From Natrialba asiatica DSM 12278 (GTDB taxonomy: Archaea > Halobacteriota > Halobacteria > Halobacteriales > Natrialbaceae), in NCBI RefSeq assembly GCF_000337555.1, contig NZ_AOIO01000007.1, forward strand, positions 84,293-148,292: 64,000 nt of DNA, given 5' to 3'. The stretch's first letter is position 1. Every line of letters begins with the position of its first letter. The notes below the pieces were generated by a model that was not told the DNA's origin, searched no databases, and saw only the letters and a program-made list of their open reading frames with translations. This document shows positions 45,209-54,498 of this stretch, one piece after another. The position numbers and the translations under genes are program-made.

Positions 45209-45994
45209 ATGTCACGATATAATACAGCGTACGAAGCGGCGATTTCGGGGTCCGAGATCGCACACGAGCGCTTTCGCACCGACTTGGACGTCGCGACCAA
45301 GAACTCGAAGATGGACTTCGTTACCGAAGCCGACACCGAGACGCAACACCGCGTTATCGAGGTCGTTCGCGACGCGTACCCGGATGCGACGATCGTCGGC
45401 GAGGAAGAGGACGAGCTGAAGTCCGTTCCCGAGGACGGCAACGCCTGGGTGATCGATCCGATCGACGGGACGACGAACTTCGTCCGCGGCGTTCCGCTCT
45501 GGACGACGACGGTCGCCGCCGTCCGCGACCACGAAACCGTCGCGGCGGTGACCGTCGCCCCGGCGCTCGGCGAGACGTTCGTGGCGGATTCCGCCGATGC
45601 AACGCTGAACGACGAGTCCATCTCCGTCAGCGATCAGGCGGATCTCGAGCGGTTCGTCGTCGCGCCGATCCTTCGATACGGGTCCGAACGCGACCGACAG
45701 TTCGGCAACCTCCTTCGGGAGTCGATACTCGAGTTCGGCGATCTGCGTCGATTCGGCTGCGCTCAAGTGACGCTTGCAATGGTCGCCCGCGGCACGCTCG
45801 ATGCGGCCGTGTCGCCTCAACCGGAGCCGAACCCGTGGGACACGATCGCCGGCATCGCGCTGGTCGAACGAGCAGGAGGTGTGGTAACCGATCTCGGTGG
45901 AAACCCGTGGAAGCCGGGTTGCGAGGGTCTCGTCGCATCGAACGGGAGCGCCCACGACGAAATCGTCGAACGCGTGCGGGCTGCGGTAGCGTAA
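45209..45994 (+). CDS. Inositol-monophosphatase-family phosphatase
   Basis: Mg2+-dependent sugar-phosphate phosphatase of 261 residues. The metal-binding signature is WVIDPIDGTTNFVRGVPLW, with the upstream acidic ligand in IVGEEEDEL and the second signature in NPWDTIAGIALVERAGGVV. In archaea this family includes inositol-1-phosphatase and fructose-1,6-bisphosphatase activities. The ATG at 45209 starts MSRYNTAYEAAISGSEIA. It follows the ATPase by 60 bases and probably ends the operon, suggesting that the imported compound is, or becomes, a phosphorylated polyol or sugar. Confidence 0.88.
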   Translation: MSRYNTAYEAAISGSEIAHERFRTDLDVATKNSKMDFVTEADTETQHRVIEVVRDAYPDATIVGEEEDELKSVPEDGNAWVIDPIDGTTNFVRGVPLWTTTVAAVRDHETVAAVTVAPALGETFVADSADATLNDESISVSDQADLERFVVAPILRYGSERDRQFGNLLRESILEFGDLRRFGCAQVTLAMVARGTLDAAVSPQPEPNPWDTIAGIALVERAGGVVTDLGGNPWKPGCEGLVASNGSAHDEIVERVRAAVA

Positions 45995-46921
45995 ACAAAC
46001 CTTCGCTTTCTCGCCGGAGGACGCCTTCCCAAGGCGCGTAGAATCGGTACTCCAGTCACCTGATAACTCTCCAGATCCGAGGGCGTTCACGAGGGCAAAA
46101 CTCTTGTGTAACCTGTCCTCAATTGGTCCCCTCTGAAGACGACAAACATACCACAGGTAGGAATGATACTACTATCCGGTCATTATATATGTTCTTTAGT
46201 ATTGTGTAAATATCGCAATAGACGGTGGGTCCAATTTGTTCCTCGATGGCGTCGTCTGTAGGCATCCAAGTGCCGATCGAGCCGCCGTATTTCTACATAA
46301 ATGACCGCGGACCACGATCCCCTTGAGACCCGTGTTCTCAACGATAGCGACGAATACTAGCTATATAAGGTTTCTTAATCCCATTTCAACTTCAAATATA
46401 TTAATTAAATATATTTAAAACTAGTTTCACATCCATCCCGTTTTCGCCGATCCCTTCCAGAACTCACGGCCAGGAAGTCGAGCAACAATCTACTTTTATA
46501 TTGTCCAATTAGAACACTACTATAATAAAAATCACTAGAGATACAACATTCTTGGTGAAAAATAGCGGAGGCGGTAGACGAGATCGCGTCGATTCAAAGC
46601 CTCATCGTATCTGCTAGCAATCGGGATCCGCGTATTCGAACTACTGCGTCAGTCTTTGGTTTCCCATCGGTTTCTTCTCTTCGGGTGAGAACGCCGAACG
46701 ATACGTTTCACGACGAAGCGGGCTCGTTTCGGAATAGTTCGTTGATACCGTGCTCGTTGACCGTGAGTGGTCGGAACGTGCTGTGCTTCTTTCCGTCGCC
46801 GTTCCCTGAGAAGAGCCATCACAGTGCTCCCAGAACAGCGGTCGAGTTCCGTTTGAATGGACGGCTCTCCCACCAGATCGACAGAAATACGTATTTGGTC
46901 AGCGTTCCTACCCTTTCGCAC
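45995..46921. other. Long AT-rich intergenic region
   Basis: About 930 bases. The stretch 46180-46560 is markedly AT-rich and includes a near-palindrome AAATATATTAATTAAATATA at 46395-46414 continuing to 46417. Frames crossing 46685-46921 in front of the next gene are Arg/Ser-rich and unlike coding sequence. No gene, tRNA or other RNA recognised. Confidence 0.5.
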
Positions 46922-47722
46922 ATGGGTTCGGAACTGACGCGAACGCATACGCTCGAATGCGATCGGTTTGCCGACGAGTTCAGTTCGGTCGTCGAGCTGG
47001 TGCTCCCCGAGACGACGACGGCTCGGCTGTACATCGATGAAGCTGAACTCGGGATGGACCCGGACGGCGGCGCGTGTCGCCGCGCGTGGGGTGCGATCCG
47101 CCCGCATCTAGATCGCGTTCCCGGGGCGGACCGGAACGGGACGGTTGCGTGGACATGCCCGACGACGACCGAGCAGGGGCGAGAACACCTCTTCGATCTC
47201 ATCGCACTCACCGATGGAGTCGCCGGGGCGCACTTCGTCTTTCGAGTCGAACTCCACCGGACCGACGCGCCGGTTCTCGAGTCGATTCCCCACCATTCGG
47301 CTGTCGGACTCGATGCGACACTGCTCGGCGAGTGGATTCGCTCCGGCGAAATCGTCGACCTCCCCGGAGAAACGGCGTGCCTGGTCCCGACCGAAACGAA
47401 GTTCGAGTGGACGGCCGAACAGCGTCGCTGGCGAATAGCGGGCGGCTCGCTCTGCGTCGAGACGATCGACAGCCGAAAAGCGAGTTGCTACGGGCTGACG
47501 AACCTCCGACAGGCGAGGAAAAGCGACGACGGAACCGGTCTCGGTCTCGCTTGGGAGCCGGACGACCTGCCGGACGATGCGATCGGACGGGTGCTCTCGT
47601 GGACGATGGATAAACTGTATACGCCGCCGACGGCGGTACCGTGCGAGACGGCGGCTCGGGCGACGGCGGTCCGAGCGCACGTACAGGAGATTCTCGAGGC
47701 GTACGATGGCCGCGAGCTATAG
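46922..47722 (+). CDS. Unrecognised acidic protein
   Basis: A 266-residue cytoplasmic protein starting MGSELTRTHTLECDRFADEF. No signal peptide or membrane segment. Repeated beta-strand-like segments (VVELVLPETTTARLYIDEAE, AHFVFRVELHRTD, GETACLVPTETKFEW) alternate with helical stretches. The C-terminal helix reads AARATAVRAHVQEILEAYDG. I do not recognise a family. The ATG at 46922 is chosen because TATTT lies about 28 bases upstream and the protein becomes acidic exactly there; the open frame further upstream does not look coding. Neighbours give no clue. Confidence 0.65.
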   Translation: MGSELTRTHTLECDRFADEFSSVVELVLPETTTARLYIDEAELGMDPDGGACRRAWGAIRPHLDRVPGADRNGTVAWTCPTTTEQGREHLFDLIALTDGVAGAHFVFRVELHRTDAPVLESIPHHSAVGLDATLLGEWIRSGEIVDLPGETACLVPTETKFEWTAEQRRWRIAGGSLCVETIDSRKASCYGLTNLRQARKSDDGTGLGLAWEPDDLPDDAIGRVLSWTMDKLYTPPTAVPCETAARATAVRAHVQEILEAYDGREL

Positions 47723-48023
47723 CGCTCGCCGATGTGAGTCACTATCGCAGCCGCCTGAATCGTGCTTCTGGGATCTGTAGTGAACCGTCGATGCCCACTT
47801 CGCCATAGCGTAGACCGGTCGGGTACCGACTCAATATTGAACTGGTGACACAGTGACGGCGGTTGGAAGCGGACTCGACAGGGGTTGTCTCACGATCCCA
47901 CACGGACTGAACTCGCGCTAATCTCTCGGGTACCGTTCGAAACTATAGCTAGTTCAAAAAGCGGATGGATACAGAAGGTGGCAAAATCACGTCTTGCAGA
48001 CGTTACTACGGAGAGGGCGGGTA
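47723..48023. other. Intergenic region, convergent
   Basis: About 300 bases between the ends of convergent genes. Nothing recognised. Confidence 0.5.
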
Positions 48024-48302
48024 TTATCTCGTCCCGAATTCGTTCGACAGTGCCGCTGCGTTTTGCGATATCTCAGTCGAGAGTCGCTCATCGATCGCGT
48101 TTTTATCGACACCGGATACATGCCTGCAGACGATGTTTCGAAGCCCGATGCGACCGCCCGCCGTTCGCGGATCCGCGCTGGTTTCGTACTGGGCGACCTG
48201 TTCTCCCTCGTGCATGACCGTATACTTGCACGGCTTTGAATCTCCCGTCGTCATTTCGACGGAAATGGATCCTTCCAACTCGACGACAACCACGGTTACC
48301 AC
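48024..48302 (-). CDS. Possible small protein downstream of the MOSC gene
   Basis: A 92-codon frame from a GTG at 48302 inside the end of the MOSC gene (overlap 48296-48302). It contains SVEMTTGDSKPCKYTVMHEG and EQVAQYETSADPRTAGGR, which read like real acidic protein, and ends AALSNEFGTR. The overlap suggests co-translation with the MOSC protein. A plus-strand frame over the same bases is Arg/Ser-rich and looks like the shadow. No family recognised. Confidence 0.35.
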   Translation of the reverse strand: MVTVVVVELEGSISVEMTTGDSKPCKYTVMHEGEQVAQYETSADPRTAGGRIGLRNIVCRHVSGVDKNAIDERLSTEISQNAAALSNEFGTR

Positions 48303-48781
48303 CGAACCTCGTCATCGATGGCGATCGGACCAGACTCGACGACGTTCGCATTCAGCCCACCACGGTGGACGAGCGCTTTCGAGAGTTTTTCCTCTCCGAC
48401 GAGCGACTGCATGTACCCACACGGTTCACACAGCTGGACTCCTTCGCAGATGGCATCACCGACCGTGAACGTTTGGCCCACGAGGTGGTTGAGCGGGGCA
48501 TTTTGAGTCGTCACGTTTCGACGGTGTGCACCCGTCGGGATCTCGATTCCGGCATCCCGTTCGACTGCTGCCAGCGCCTCGGCTTCGATGAAGGTAATAT
48601 CGCTTGCTTCCTGTACCTCTCGGTCCGGGTCTTCGTCGAGAAAGTTCCACAGACCACGCCCTTCGAAATACCGGTCGCCGCGGAGCCCGCGTTCGGCGAC
48701 TGCGTCGACGCTTTGTCGTGCTTGCATCGGGTCACCACTATCGGGAGCAATGTGGAGCTGTGTAACTCTGCCAGTTCCCAT
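48296..48781 (-). CDS. MOSC-domain protein
   Basis: A 161-residue protein built almost entirely of a MOSC domain (named for the molybdenum-cofactor sulfurase C-terminus). RVTQLHIAPDSGDPMQARQS and AERGLRGDRYFEGRGLW are the N-terminal family motif, THRRNVTTQNAPLNHLVG-like sequence (GAHRRNVTTQNAPLN) is the core, and GVQLCEPCGYMQSLVG contains the conserved Cys that may carry sulfur or bind the cofactor. Stand-alone MOSC proteins such as YiiM act in molybdenum-dependent detoxification of N-hydroxylated bases. A sulfite-oxidase-like molybdoprotein lies in this window at 61639-62241. Confidence 0.88.
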   Translation of the reverse strand: MGTGRVTQLHIAPDSGDPMQARQSVDAVAERGLRGDRYFEGRGLWNFLDEDPDREVQEASDITFIEAEALAAVERDAGIEIPTGAHRRNVTTQNAPLNHLVGQTFTVGDAICEGVQLCEPCGYMQSLVGEEKLSKALVHRGGLNANVVESGPIAIDDEVRW

Positions 48782-48991
48782 ACATTTGTTTCGTGAACGT
48801 AGATATTATACATTTTGAAAGAAGAGGGAGACATCCCTGATTCGCGAAGCCTATTCGAGACCACTGTTGGTTCTAGTGAACGAGGATTTATCTATCACAA
48901 TCGTCTGCATCGAGAACCGCAATCTCAACTCTTGTGCCGGTGAGTCAGGCACAGTCGGACTGTCGGTGGATGATGAACCCCCGATCCCGCG

Positions 48992-50041
48992 CTAGAACGA
49001 TACCGTCTCGCGGATCGCCTCCTCGATCCGAATCGCCTGTGGCAGGTAGTACTCCTCGAGTTCGTGTAGCGGCATCGGTACGTCGTAACCGGTGACGCGC
49101 CTGATCGGGGCCTCCTGGTAAAGCAGCGCTTCCTCCTGGATCGTTGCGGCGATTTCGGCCCCGACGCCGGCGGTTTTCGGCGCTTCGTGGGCGATAACGG
49201 CCCGGCCGGTCCGCTCGAACGAGTTCACGATCGTCTCGGTATCGAGCGGCGACAGCGTTCGCAGGTCGACGACTTCCACGTCGATGCCCGCTTCGTCGGC
49301 GACGTTGTCCGCGGCGATAAGCGTCGGCTGGATCATCGCGCCCCACGTGTATACCGTCACGTCGGTCCCCCCACGGCGGACGGACGCCTCGCCGAGGGGC
49401 ACTTCGTAGGCGGCCGTCGGCACGTCTTCCCGGAACGCGCGGTAGATCAGTTTCGGTTCGAGGAAGACCACCGGGTCCGGGTCGCGGATCGCCGCGATCA
49501 ACAACCCCTTCGCGTCGGCGGGTGAACTCGGGACGGCGACTTTCAACCCCGGTTCGTGGACGAAGAAGGCCTCCTTGGACTCGGAGTGGTGCTCGGGCGC
49601 ACGGATGCCGCCGCCGTAGGGCATGCGGATCACCATCGGAACCGAGTACTGGCCGTTGCTGCGGCTTCGCAATCGAGCCGCGTGACTGACGAGCTGGTCG
49701 AACGCGGGATAGGAAAATCCCATGAACTGCAACTCCGCGACCGGCCGCAGTCCGCTCAGCGCGAGGCCGATCCCCGTGCCGACGATCCCCGATTCCGCGA
49801 GCGGCGTATCGACGACGCGCTCGGCGCTGAACTCGTCGACGAGTTCGGCGGTCGCCCGGAAGACGCCGCCGTTTTCGCCGACGTCCTCGCCGAGAATCAT
49901 GACGCGTTCGTCGAGCGAGAGCTCGGTGTAGAGGGCGTCCCGGACGGCTTCGACGAGAGTTAGCGTGTCGGTTTCGTCTGTTTCCGCGTCCGTGTCCGTA
50001 TCGGCTTCGGCGGTCCCGTCGTCCGCCGTCGTGGAGCTCAC
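48992..50041 (-). CDS. 2-oxoacid dehydrogenase E1 component, beta subunit (second copy)
   Basis: Beta subunit, 349 residues. After an acidic Asp/Thr-rich N-terminal extension of about 25 residues comes VMILGEDVGENGGVFRATAE, TPLAESGIVGTGIGLALSGL, MPYGGGIRAPEHHSES and EVVDLRTLSPLDTETIVNSF. The His pair in PEHHSES is the usual form, in contrast to LELHSES in the first copy (20427-21404). It overlaps the alpha gene by four bases. Likely oxidises pyruvate or a branched-chain 2-oxo acid. No E2 or E3 in the neighbourhood. Confidence 0.92.
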   Translation of the reverse strand: MSSTTADDGTAEADTDTDAETDETDTLTLVEAVRDALYTELSLDERVMILGEDVGENGGVFRATAELVDEFSAERVVDTPLAESGIVGTGIGLALSGLRPVAELQFMGFSYPAFDQLVSHAARLRSRSNGQYSVPMVIRMPYGGGIRAPEHHSESKEAFFVHEPGLKVAVPSSPADAKGLLIAAIRDPDPVVFLEPKLIYRAFREDVPTAAYEVPLGEASVRRGGTDVTVYTWGAMIQPTLIAADNVADEAGIDVEVVDLRTLSPLDTETIVNSFERTGRAVIAHEAPKTAGVGAEIAATIQEEALLYQEAPIRRVTGYDVPMPLHELEEYYLPQAIRIEEAIRETVSF

Positions 50042-51186
50042 TCTAACACCTCGGAAAAGGCGTCGTCGCCGTATTTCTCGCGGAGCGCGCGCAGGCGGTC
50101 GCGCTGGTTGCGAAGTCGATCCGGGAGCTCGGCGTAGACGTGATCGAACATGGAGTCGGGATCGGTCGTCGCGTTTTCGACGGTTTCGACGGCGTCGGTG
50201 AGCCGTGACTCGATGCGGTCGTCGATCTCGGCCTCGAGTTCGTCGTCGAGGATGTCGGTGGCAGTCAGGTAGTTCTGCAGTCGGTCGAGTGGGTCCTTTT
50301 CGCGCCAGGCATTTGCCTCGTCTTCGTCGCGGTAGGCGGAGGGGTCGTCAGCGGTCGTGTGCGCGCCGTAACGATATTGGACGGACTCGATGAGGGTTGG
50401 TCGGCGGTCGTCTTCGGTGGGATTTTTCGCCTTCTGTAGTGCTGCGCTGGTCACCGAGTACATCGCCAGCGGGTCGAGTCCGTCGACGCGGATGCCCTCG
50501 ATGCCGTAGGCGGCAGCTTTCTGGGCGATGGTTTCGCTGGCGGTCTGGTGGTCCCGCGGGACGGAAATCGCCCACTGGTTGTTGTTACAGACGAAGACGA
50601 CGGGGACGTCGAAGACGCCGGCGAAGTTCAGTCCCTCGTGGAAGTCGCCTTCGGAGGTCGCCCCGTCGCCGAAGTGACAGAGGGCGGCCCTCTCGGGGTT
50701 TCCCTGGAGTCGGTTCCCCCAGGCCATCCCCGTTGCCTGCGGGATCTGTGTCGCGATGGGGATATACTCCGGCATGATGGGAACGCCGTCGGGGATCGCG
50801 TACCCGTCTCGATGGCCACAGAGCGGTTTCAACAGCGACTCGAGTTCCATTCCGTGGACGTACTTGGCGGCGTGTTCCCGGTAGGTCGGGAACAGCCAGT
50901 CCTGGTCGTCGAGCGCGTAACTCGTCGCAACCTGTGCGCCTTCTTGGCCCGTCATCGGCGCGTACGTCGCGATACGCCCCTGTCGCTGGAGGCTGATCGC
51001 CCGTTGGTCGAATTTCCGGGCGAGTTTGATGTCCTCGTACATCGAGACCAGTTCGTCGGCCGAGAGGTCCGGTACCTCGGCGTCCGGGAGGACGGTGCCG
51101 TCCGTATCGAGGATTCGAATCGGCTTGTCATCGCCGTAGGTCGTCGCGCTATGCCCGTGCTGCTCCGCGTCCTTTTGGGTGCTCAT
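50038..51186 (-). CDS. 2-oxoacid dehydrogenase E1 component, alpha subunit (second copy)
   Basis: Alpha subunit, 382 residues. ADELVSMYEDIKLARKFDQR is the family N-terminal helix; HFGDGATSEGDFHEGLNFAG to VCNNNQWAISVPRDHQTASE is the thiamine-diphosphate motif; QYRYGAHTTADDPSAYRDED is the regulatory loop. It resembles the pyruvate-type PdhA more than the copy at 21388-22467. A 25-codon frame (51183-51260, Gln/His/Arg-rich) overlaps its ATG but looks unlikely to be functional. Confidence 0.92.
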   Translation of the reverse strand: MSTQKDAEQHGHSATTYGDDKPIRILDTDGTVLPDAEVPDLSADELVSMYEDIKLARKFDQRAISLQRQGRIATYAPMTGQEGAQVATSYALDDQDWLFPTYREHAAKYVHGMELESLLKPLCGHRDGYAIPDGVPIMPEYIPIATQIPQATGMAWGNRLQGNPERAALCHFGDGATSEGDFHEGLNFAGVFDVPVVFVCNNNQWAISVPRDHQTASETIAQKAAAYGIEGIRVDGLDPLAMYSVTSAALQKAKNPTEDDRRPTLIESVQYRYGAHTTADDPSAYRDEDEANAWREKDPLDRLQNYLTATDILDDELEAEIDDRIESRLTDAVETVENATTDPDSMFDHVYAELPDRLRNQRDRLRALREKYGDDAFSEVLE

Positions 51187-51893
51187 TGTCGTGGTCGTAG
51201 TCGTGGTACAGAGACCTGCCGCTGCTTGTGATGCTGCCGCTGCGTTGTGTCCGCCGTCATGGGCACGAGTTCATGAACGTCCTATCGATGGTCGGCGGGA
51301 CGGTGTGCCCGTCTCCGAGTCGGTTTCGGTCCCGATCGTGAACGCCGGTGTGAGTTCGAATTTGGAACCGTCGCCGTCCTCGCTCGTGTCCGCTGCGAGG
51401 ACCGTAGTCCGTCGTCCAGCGCCGACGAGGTGCCCGCCAGTGTGGGTGTCCGCGTCGCTGTAAATGTAAAAGATGGAAACAGTGTCTGGAAGAACCGCGT
51501 GTTCAAGTCGACAGTGAGTGGTTGGGATCGGTCACTGACGCTGCGTCCCTCCAGTGTACTGGCGGGTGCCATACGAAATATAGATTCCAGTCATATACTT
51601 AATAGTACTGTGTGACTCACTCACACTGTGTGGGCTTATTTTGGGACATTACCTGGGTTTTTCTCTGAATAATACCAAACGTTCAAGGTACCTTCGTCGA
51701 TGGCTAGAGTAGTTCACGCGCAGTACGAGTCCGCTGTTTCAAATTGACGAAACGTTTTAGACCGGGGATGCACAATTCAGCGTTGTCTCTTTCAGCCCGT
51801 CCGATTCAACAGACCTGTTTCCGATGGTAGTAACGATGAATAGTGGCTCGAAATCGGAATCACAACGGTTAACTCGAGGAGTGATACACAACC
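51187..51893. other. Divergent intergenic region
   Basis: About 700 bases between the E1 alpha gene and the divergent methyltransferase. Open frames here are Arg/Ser/Thr-rich shadows. The region 51590-51640 holds a TATA-like AAGTATATGA (minus) and two overlapping palindromes. No gene recognised. Confidence 0.5.
51609..51632. promoter_or_regulatory. Overlapping palindromes, candidate operator
   Basis: TGTGTGA-CTCAC-TCACACT (51609-51627) has 6 of 7 matching arm positions, and CACAC-T-GTGTG (51622-51632) is a perfect 5-base-arm palindrome overlapping it. A minus-strand TATA-like element lies close by. Could control the E1 pair (with a long leader) or the methyltransferase; no regulator is adjacent. 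Confidence 0.35.
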
Positions 51894-52622
51894 GTGTTCA
51901 TGCCACCTGATGAGAGCCCCACCGTAACGGACGCATACGATAAATTGGCGCAGACGTACAAGACGCAAGAAGAGGATCCCTACTGCGCGGACCTAGAATT
52001 TCCTGCGATGACGGAACTCGTTCCACCCATCGAGGGTAAACGAGTTCTTGATGCGGGTTGTGGACACGGTCGGTACGCAGAGTGGTTGATCGAGAGGGAA
52101 GCGGATGTCCTCGCTGTTGACAAGAACGCCGAGATGCTCGAACAGGCGAGACGACGAATCGGCGACCGAGCAAAAATTCGCCGAGCCGATATCACGGAAC
52201 CCCTCACGTTTGTCGACAACAGTGAGTTCGACGGTGTCATTTGCGGTCTTTCGCTCCACTACGTCGAAGACTGGAGACGGCCCTTCAGGGAGTTCGCTCG
52301 TATCCTCCGGCCGGGTGGATTCCTCGTGTTTTCGGCCCAACATCCAGTTGATGAGTACGTCGCGTTCGAGGCCGAGAACTACTTCGAAATCGAACAGGAA
52401 CGGATGACGTGGTCGGCCTCCGGCGAGGAAATTGCTGTCCCGTTCTACCGCCGGCCATTTTCTGAGGTCATCAACCCACTCATCGAAACTGGGTTCCAAC
52501 TGGACGAACTGGTCGAACCGAAGCCGAAAGAGTCGTTCAAAGAGAAGAAGCCGGAATCCTTCGAGAAACGGTTGAAATACCCGACGTTCCTGTGTGTCCG
52601 AGCGTCAACATCCGAACGGTGA
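51894..52622 (+). CDS. Class I SAM-dependent methyltransferase
   Basis: A 242-residue methyltransferase starting with GTG at 51894 (or ATG at 51900, MPPDESPTVTDAYDKLAQTY). KRVLDAGCGHGRYAEWLIER is motif I, DVLAVDKNAEMLEQARRR motif II, and FDGVICGLSLHYVEDWRRPF motif IV, followed by EFARILRPGGFLVFSAQHP. The C-terminal domain carries PFYRRPFSEVINPLIETGF and a Lys/Glu-rich stretch. Family members include UbiE/COQ5-like and biotin-synthesis-like methyltransferases; the acceptor is unknown. Stand-alone gene. Confidence 0.87.
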   Translation: MFMPPDESPTVTDAYDKLAQTYKTQEEDPYCADLEFPAMTELVPPIEGKRVLDAGCGHGRYAEWLIEREADVLAVDKNAEMLEQARRRIGDRAKIRRADITEPLTFVDNSEFDGVICGLSLHYVEDWRRPFREFARILRPGGFLVFSAQHPVDEYVAFEAENYFEIEQERMTWSASGEEIAVPFYRRPFSEVINPLIETGFQLDELVEPKPKESFKEKKPESFEKRLKYPTFLCVRASTSER

Positions 52623-52852
52623 CCGACTGCGGGGGTAAACCAAGAGAGACGTTTCTGATTGCTCACTTCGTTCTCTTCTTCGTTCGGCGATATATTTGCC
52701 CGAAGTTCATCTCCGTATCTCCGATAGATTCGCACATCTACTGAACGGCTGTTCTAGCGACGAGAGTGCCGATCTAATGGGGTTTCAACGGAGCCACCTC
52801 ACTCGTTAAAGACTTCAACATCTCCACACAAGCAGCAACCCGTCTGTTCCCG

Positions 52853-54280
52853 TCAATCCGCGGTTTCGGCGTTCGTCGGCTGGACGCCCCGCTCGGACCA
52901 GTGAATGAGCGCGACGAACGCGCCGGCCGTCACGAGCGCGAGTGCGATCAGTACCGTCGCGCTCGGTTCGTATCCGAGCAGCAGCAGGCTGTCCGCGTAG
53001 AACGTAAAGAGGAGAAACGTCGGGAACACCGTGCCGATCGCGTACCGCCACGGCAGTGCCAACGTCCGTGCAACTACGCCCGCACCGTTCGTGAACTCCT
53101 CGACGCCGTCGGGGCCGAGCACCCACGCGACGTAGAACATGAACCCGGTGAGCCCGAGCGTCAACAGCAGGTCGACGAGCTGGTCGGCAAAGAGCGTGAA
53201 CACGTCGGCGCTAAAGGCGTTGAACGCGCCGGTGACGGTAATCACGCCGAAGAGTGCGACCGTTGCGGTCCGCCGCTCGATGTCGAACTCGTCGACGAGG
53301 AACGCGACGGGGATCTCTAACATGCTGATCAGGCTCGTAATCGCGGCGAGCAAGACGACGAGGAAGAAGACCGCACCGACGAGTTCACCGGCGGGAAGGT
53401 TCGCGAACGCGCCGGCGATGCCGACGAAGAGCGCTCCGGGACCGCCGCTTGTCGGGCCGCCGGCAAAGGAAAAGAGCAGCGGGAACAGAACCAGCCCGCC
53501 GAGGATTCCGATGCTCAGGTTGAGTCCGGCGATAGCCGACGCGTCGAACGGCAGCGACCGATCGTCGTCGATGTACGAGGCGTAGGTGATCATGGTTCCG
53601 CTGCCGATCGAGAGCGTAAACAGCGCCTGCCCGGCGGCCGCCCCGAGCACCGACAGGAAGTTGTTTGTGAGATACGCGCCGTCGAAGCTGAGGAAGAACT
53701 CGTATCCGGCGCTTGCGTTCGGTTGCTGTGTCGCCCAGAGGGCGAGTCCGACGAGCAAGAGTGCGATGCCGGGCATCATGACCTTCGTTGCAGTCTCGAT
53801 CCCGCGTCGGACGCCGGCCATCACGATCAGCGCAGTTATGCCGAGTACCAGTAGCTGATAGCCGAACGCGGCCAGCCCGTAGTCGATCGCTGCGAAGTGA
53901 GTGCTCGGATCGGCGAAGTACGCTCCGGTGAAACTCTCCACGAAGTATCGCAGAATCCACCCGCCGACGACGCTGTAGAACGAGAGCAACGCCACCGCAG
54001 TGACGACGCACAGACCGCCGAGCAACATCCAGCCGCGAGACCCTCGAAGAACCGTAAACGCGCCGATCGGGTTTCGTTTCGATCGGCGGCCGATGACGAA
54101 CGCGGCCATCAGCCCGGGGACCCCAACCCCGAGAACGATCAACAGGTACATCACCAAAAATGCGCTCCCCCCGTTTTCTGCGGTCATCCACGGGAAACGC
54201 CAGATGTTCCCGAGTCCGACCGCACTCCCGACAGCGGCCAGTATAAATCCGATCCGACTGGCCCACGTCTCTCGTGCCAT
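52853..54280 (-). CDS. Neurotransmitter:sodium symporter (NSS/SNF) family transporter
   Basis: Sodium-driven amino-acid transporter of 475 residues with about 12 membrane helices. The N-terminal SRIGFILAAVGSAVGLGNIW, RFPWMTAENGGSAFLVMYLL is the defining NSS motif (unwound helix 1 with the Na+ and substrate sites). Further matches include QALFTLSIGSGTMITYASYI (helix 6 region) and TSLISMLEIPVAFLVDEF (helix 8 region). Bacterial and archaeal members such as LeuT and MhsT import hydrophobic amino acids or tryptophan. A CTATAAG box lies about 30 bases upstream of the start. Confidence 0.93.
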   Translation of the reverse strand: MARETWASRIGFILAAVGSAVGLGNIWRFPWMTAENGGSAFLVMYLLIVLGVGVPGLMAAFVIGRRSKRNPIGAFTVLRGSRGWMLLGGLCVVTAVALLSFYSVVGGWILRYFVESFTGAYFADPSTHFAAIDYGLAAFGYQLLVLGITALIVMAGVRRGIETATKVMMPGIALLLVGLALWATQQPNASAGYEFFLSFDGAYLTNNFLSVLGAAAGQALFTLSIGSGTMITYASYIDDDRSLPFDASAIAGLNLSIGILGGLVLFPLLFSFAGGPTSGGPGALFVGIAGAFANLPAGELVGAVFFLVVLLAAITSLISMLEIPVAFLVDEFDIERRTATVALFGVITVTGAFNAFSADVFTLFADQLVDLLLTLGLTGFMFYVAWVLGPDGVEEFTNGAGVVARTLALPWRYAIGTVFPTFLLFTFYADSLLLLGYEPSATVLIALALVTAGAFVALIHWSERGVQPTNAETAD

Positions 54281-54498
54281 CCTGTCTCATGGGACCATCT
54301 GGACCGCTATAAGCCCTTCCATCGAGTAGGTGTGATCGATATATGATGATTATCGACCGTGCCATATTTCGGGCGGAGTATCGCGGTCTCCGATGATACT
54401 GCCACCGACCGACGGATCGCTCTTCGATCCTATCACAATCCAGTACTACCATCGTCGAATATCCGGCCTCCGGGACGGGTCGCCACTCCCCGCTCGAC

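Noticed and set aside
51183-51260. 25-codon ORF overlapping the E1 alpha start
   Set aside because: The Gln/His/Arg-rich sequence looks like low-complexity shadow. The overlap alone is not enough, in contrast to the urtA leader, which has a well-placed TATA box.
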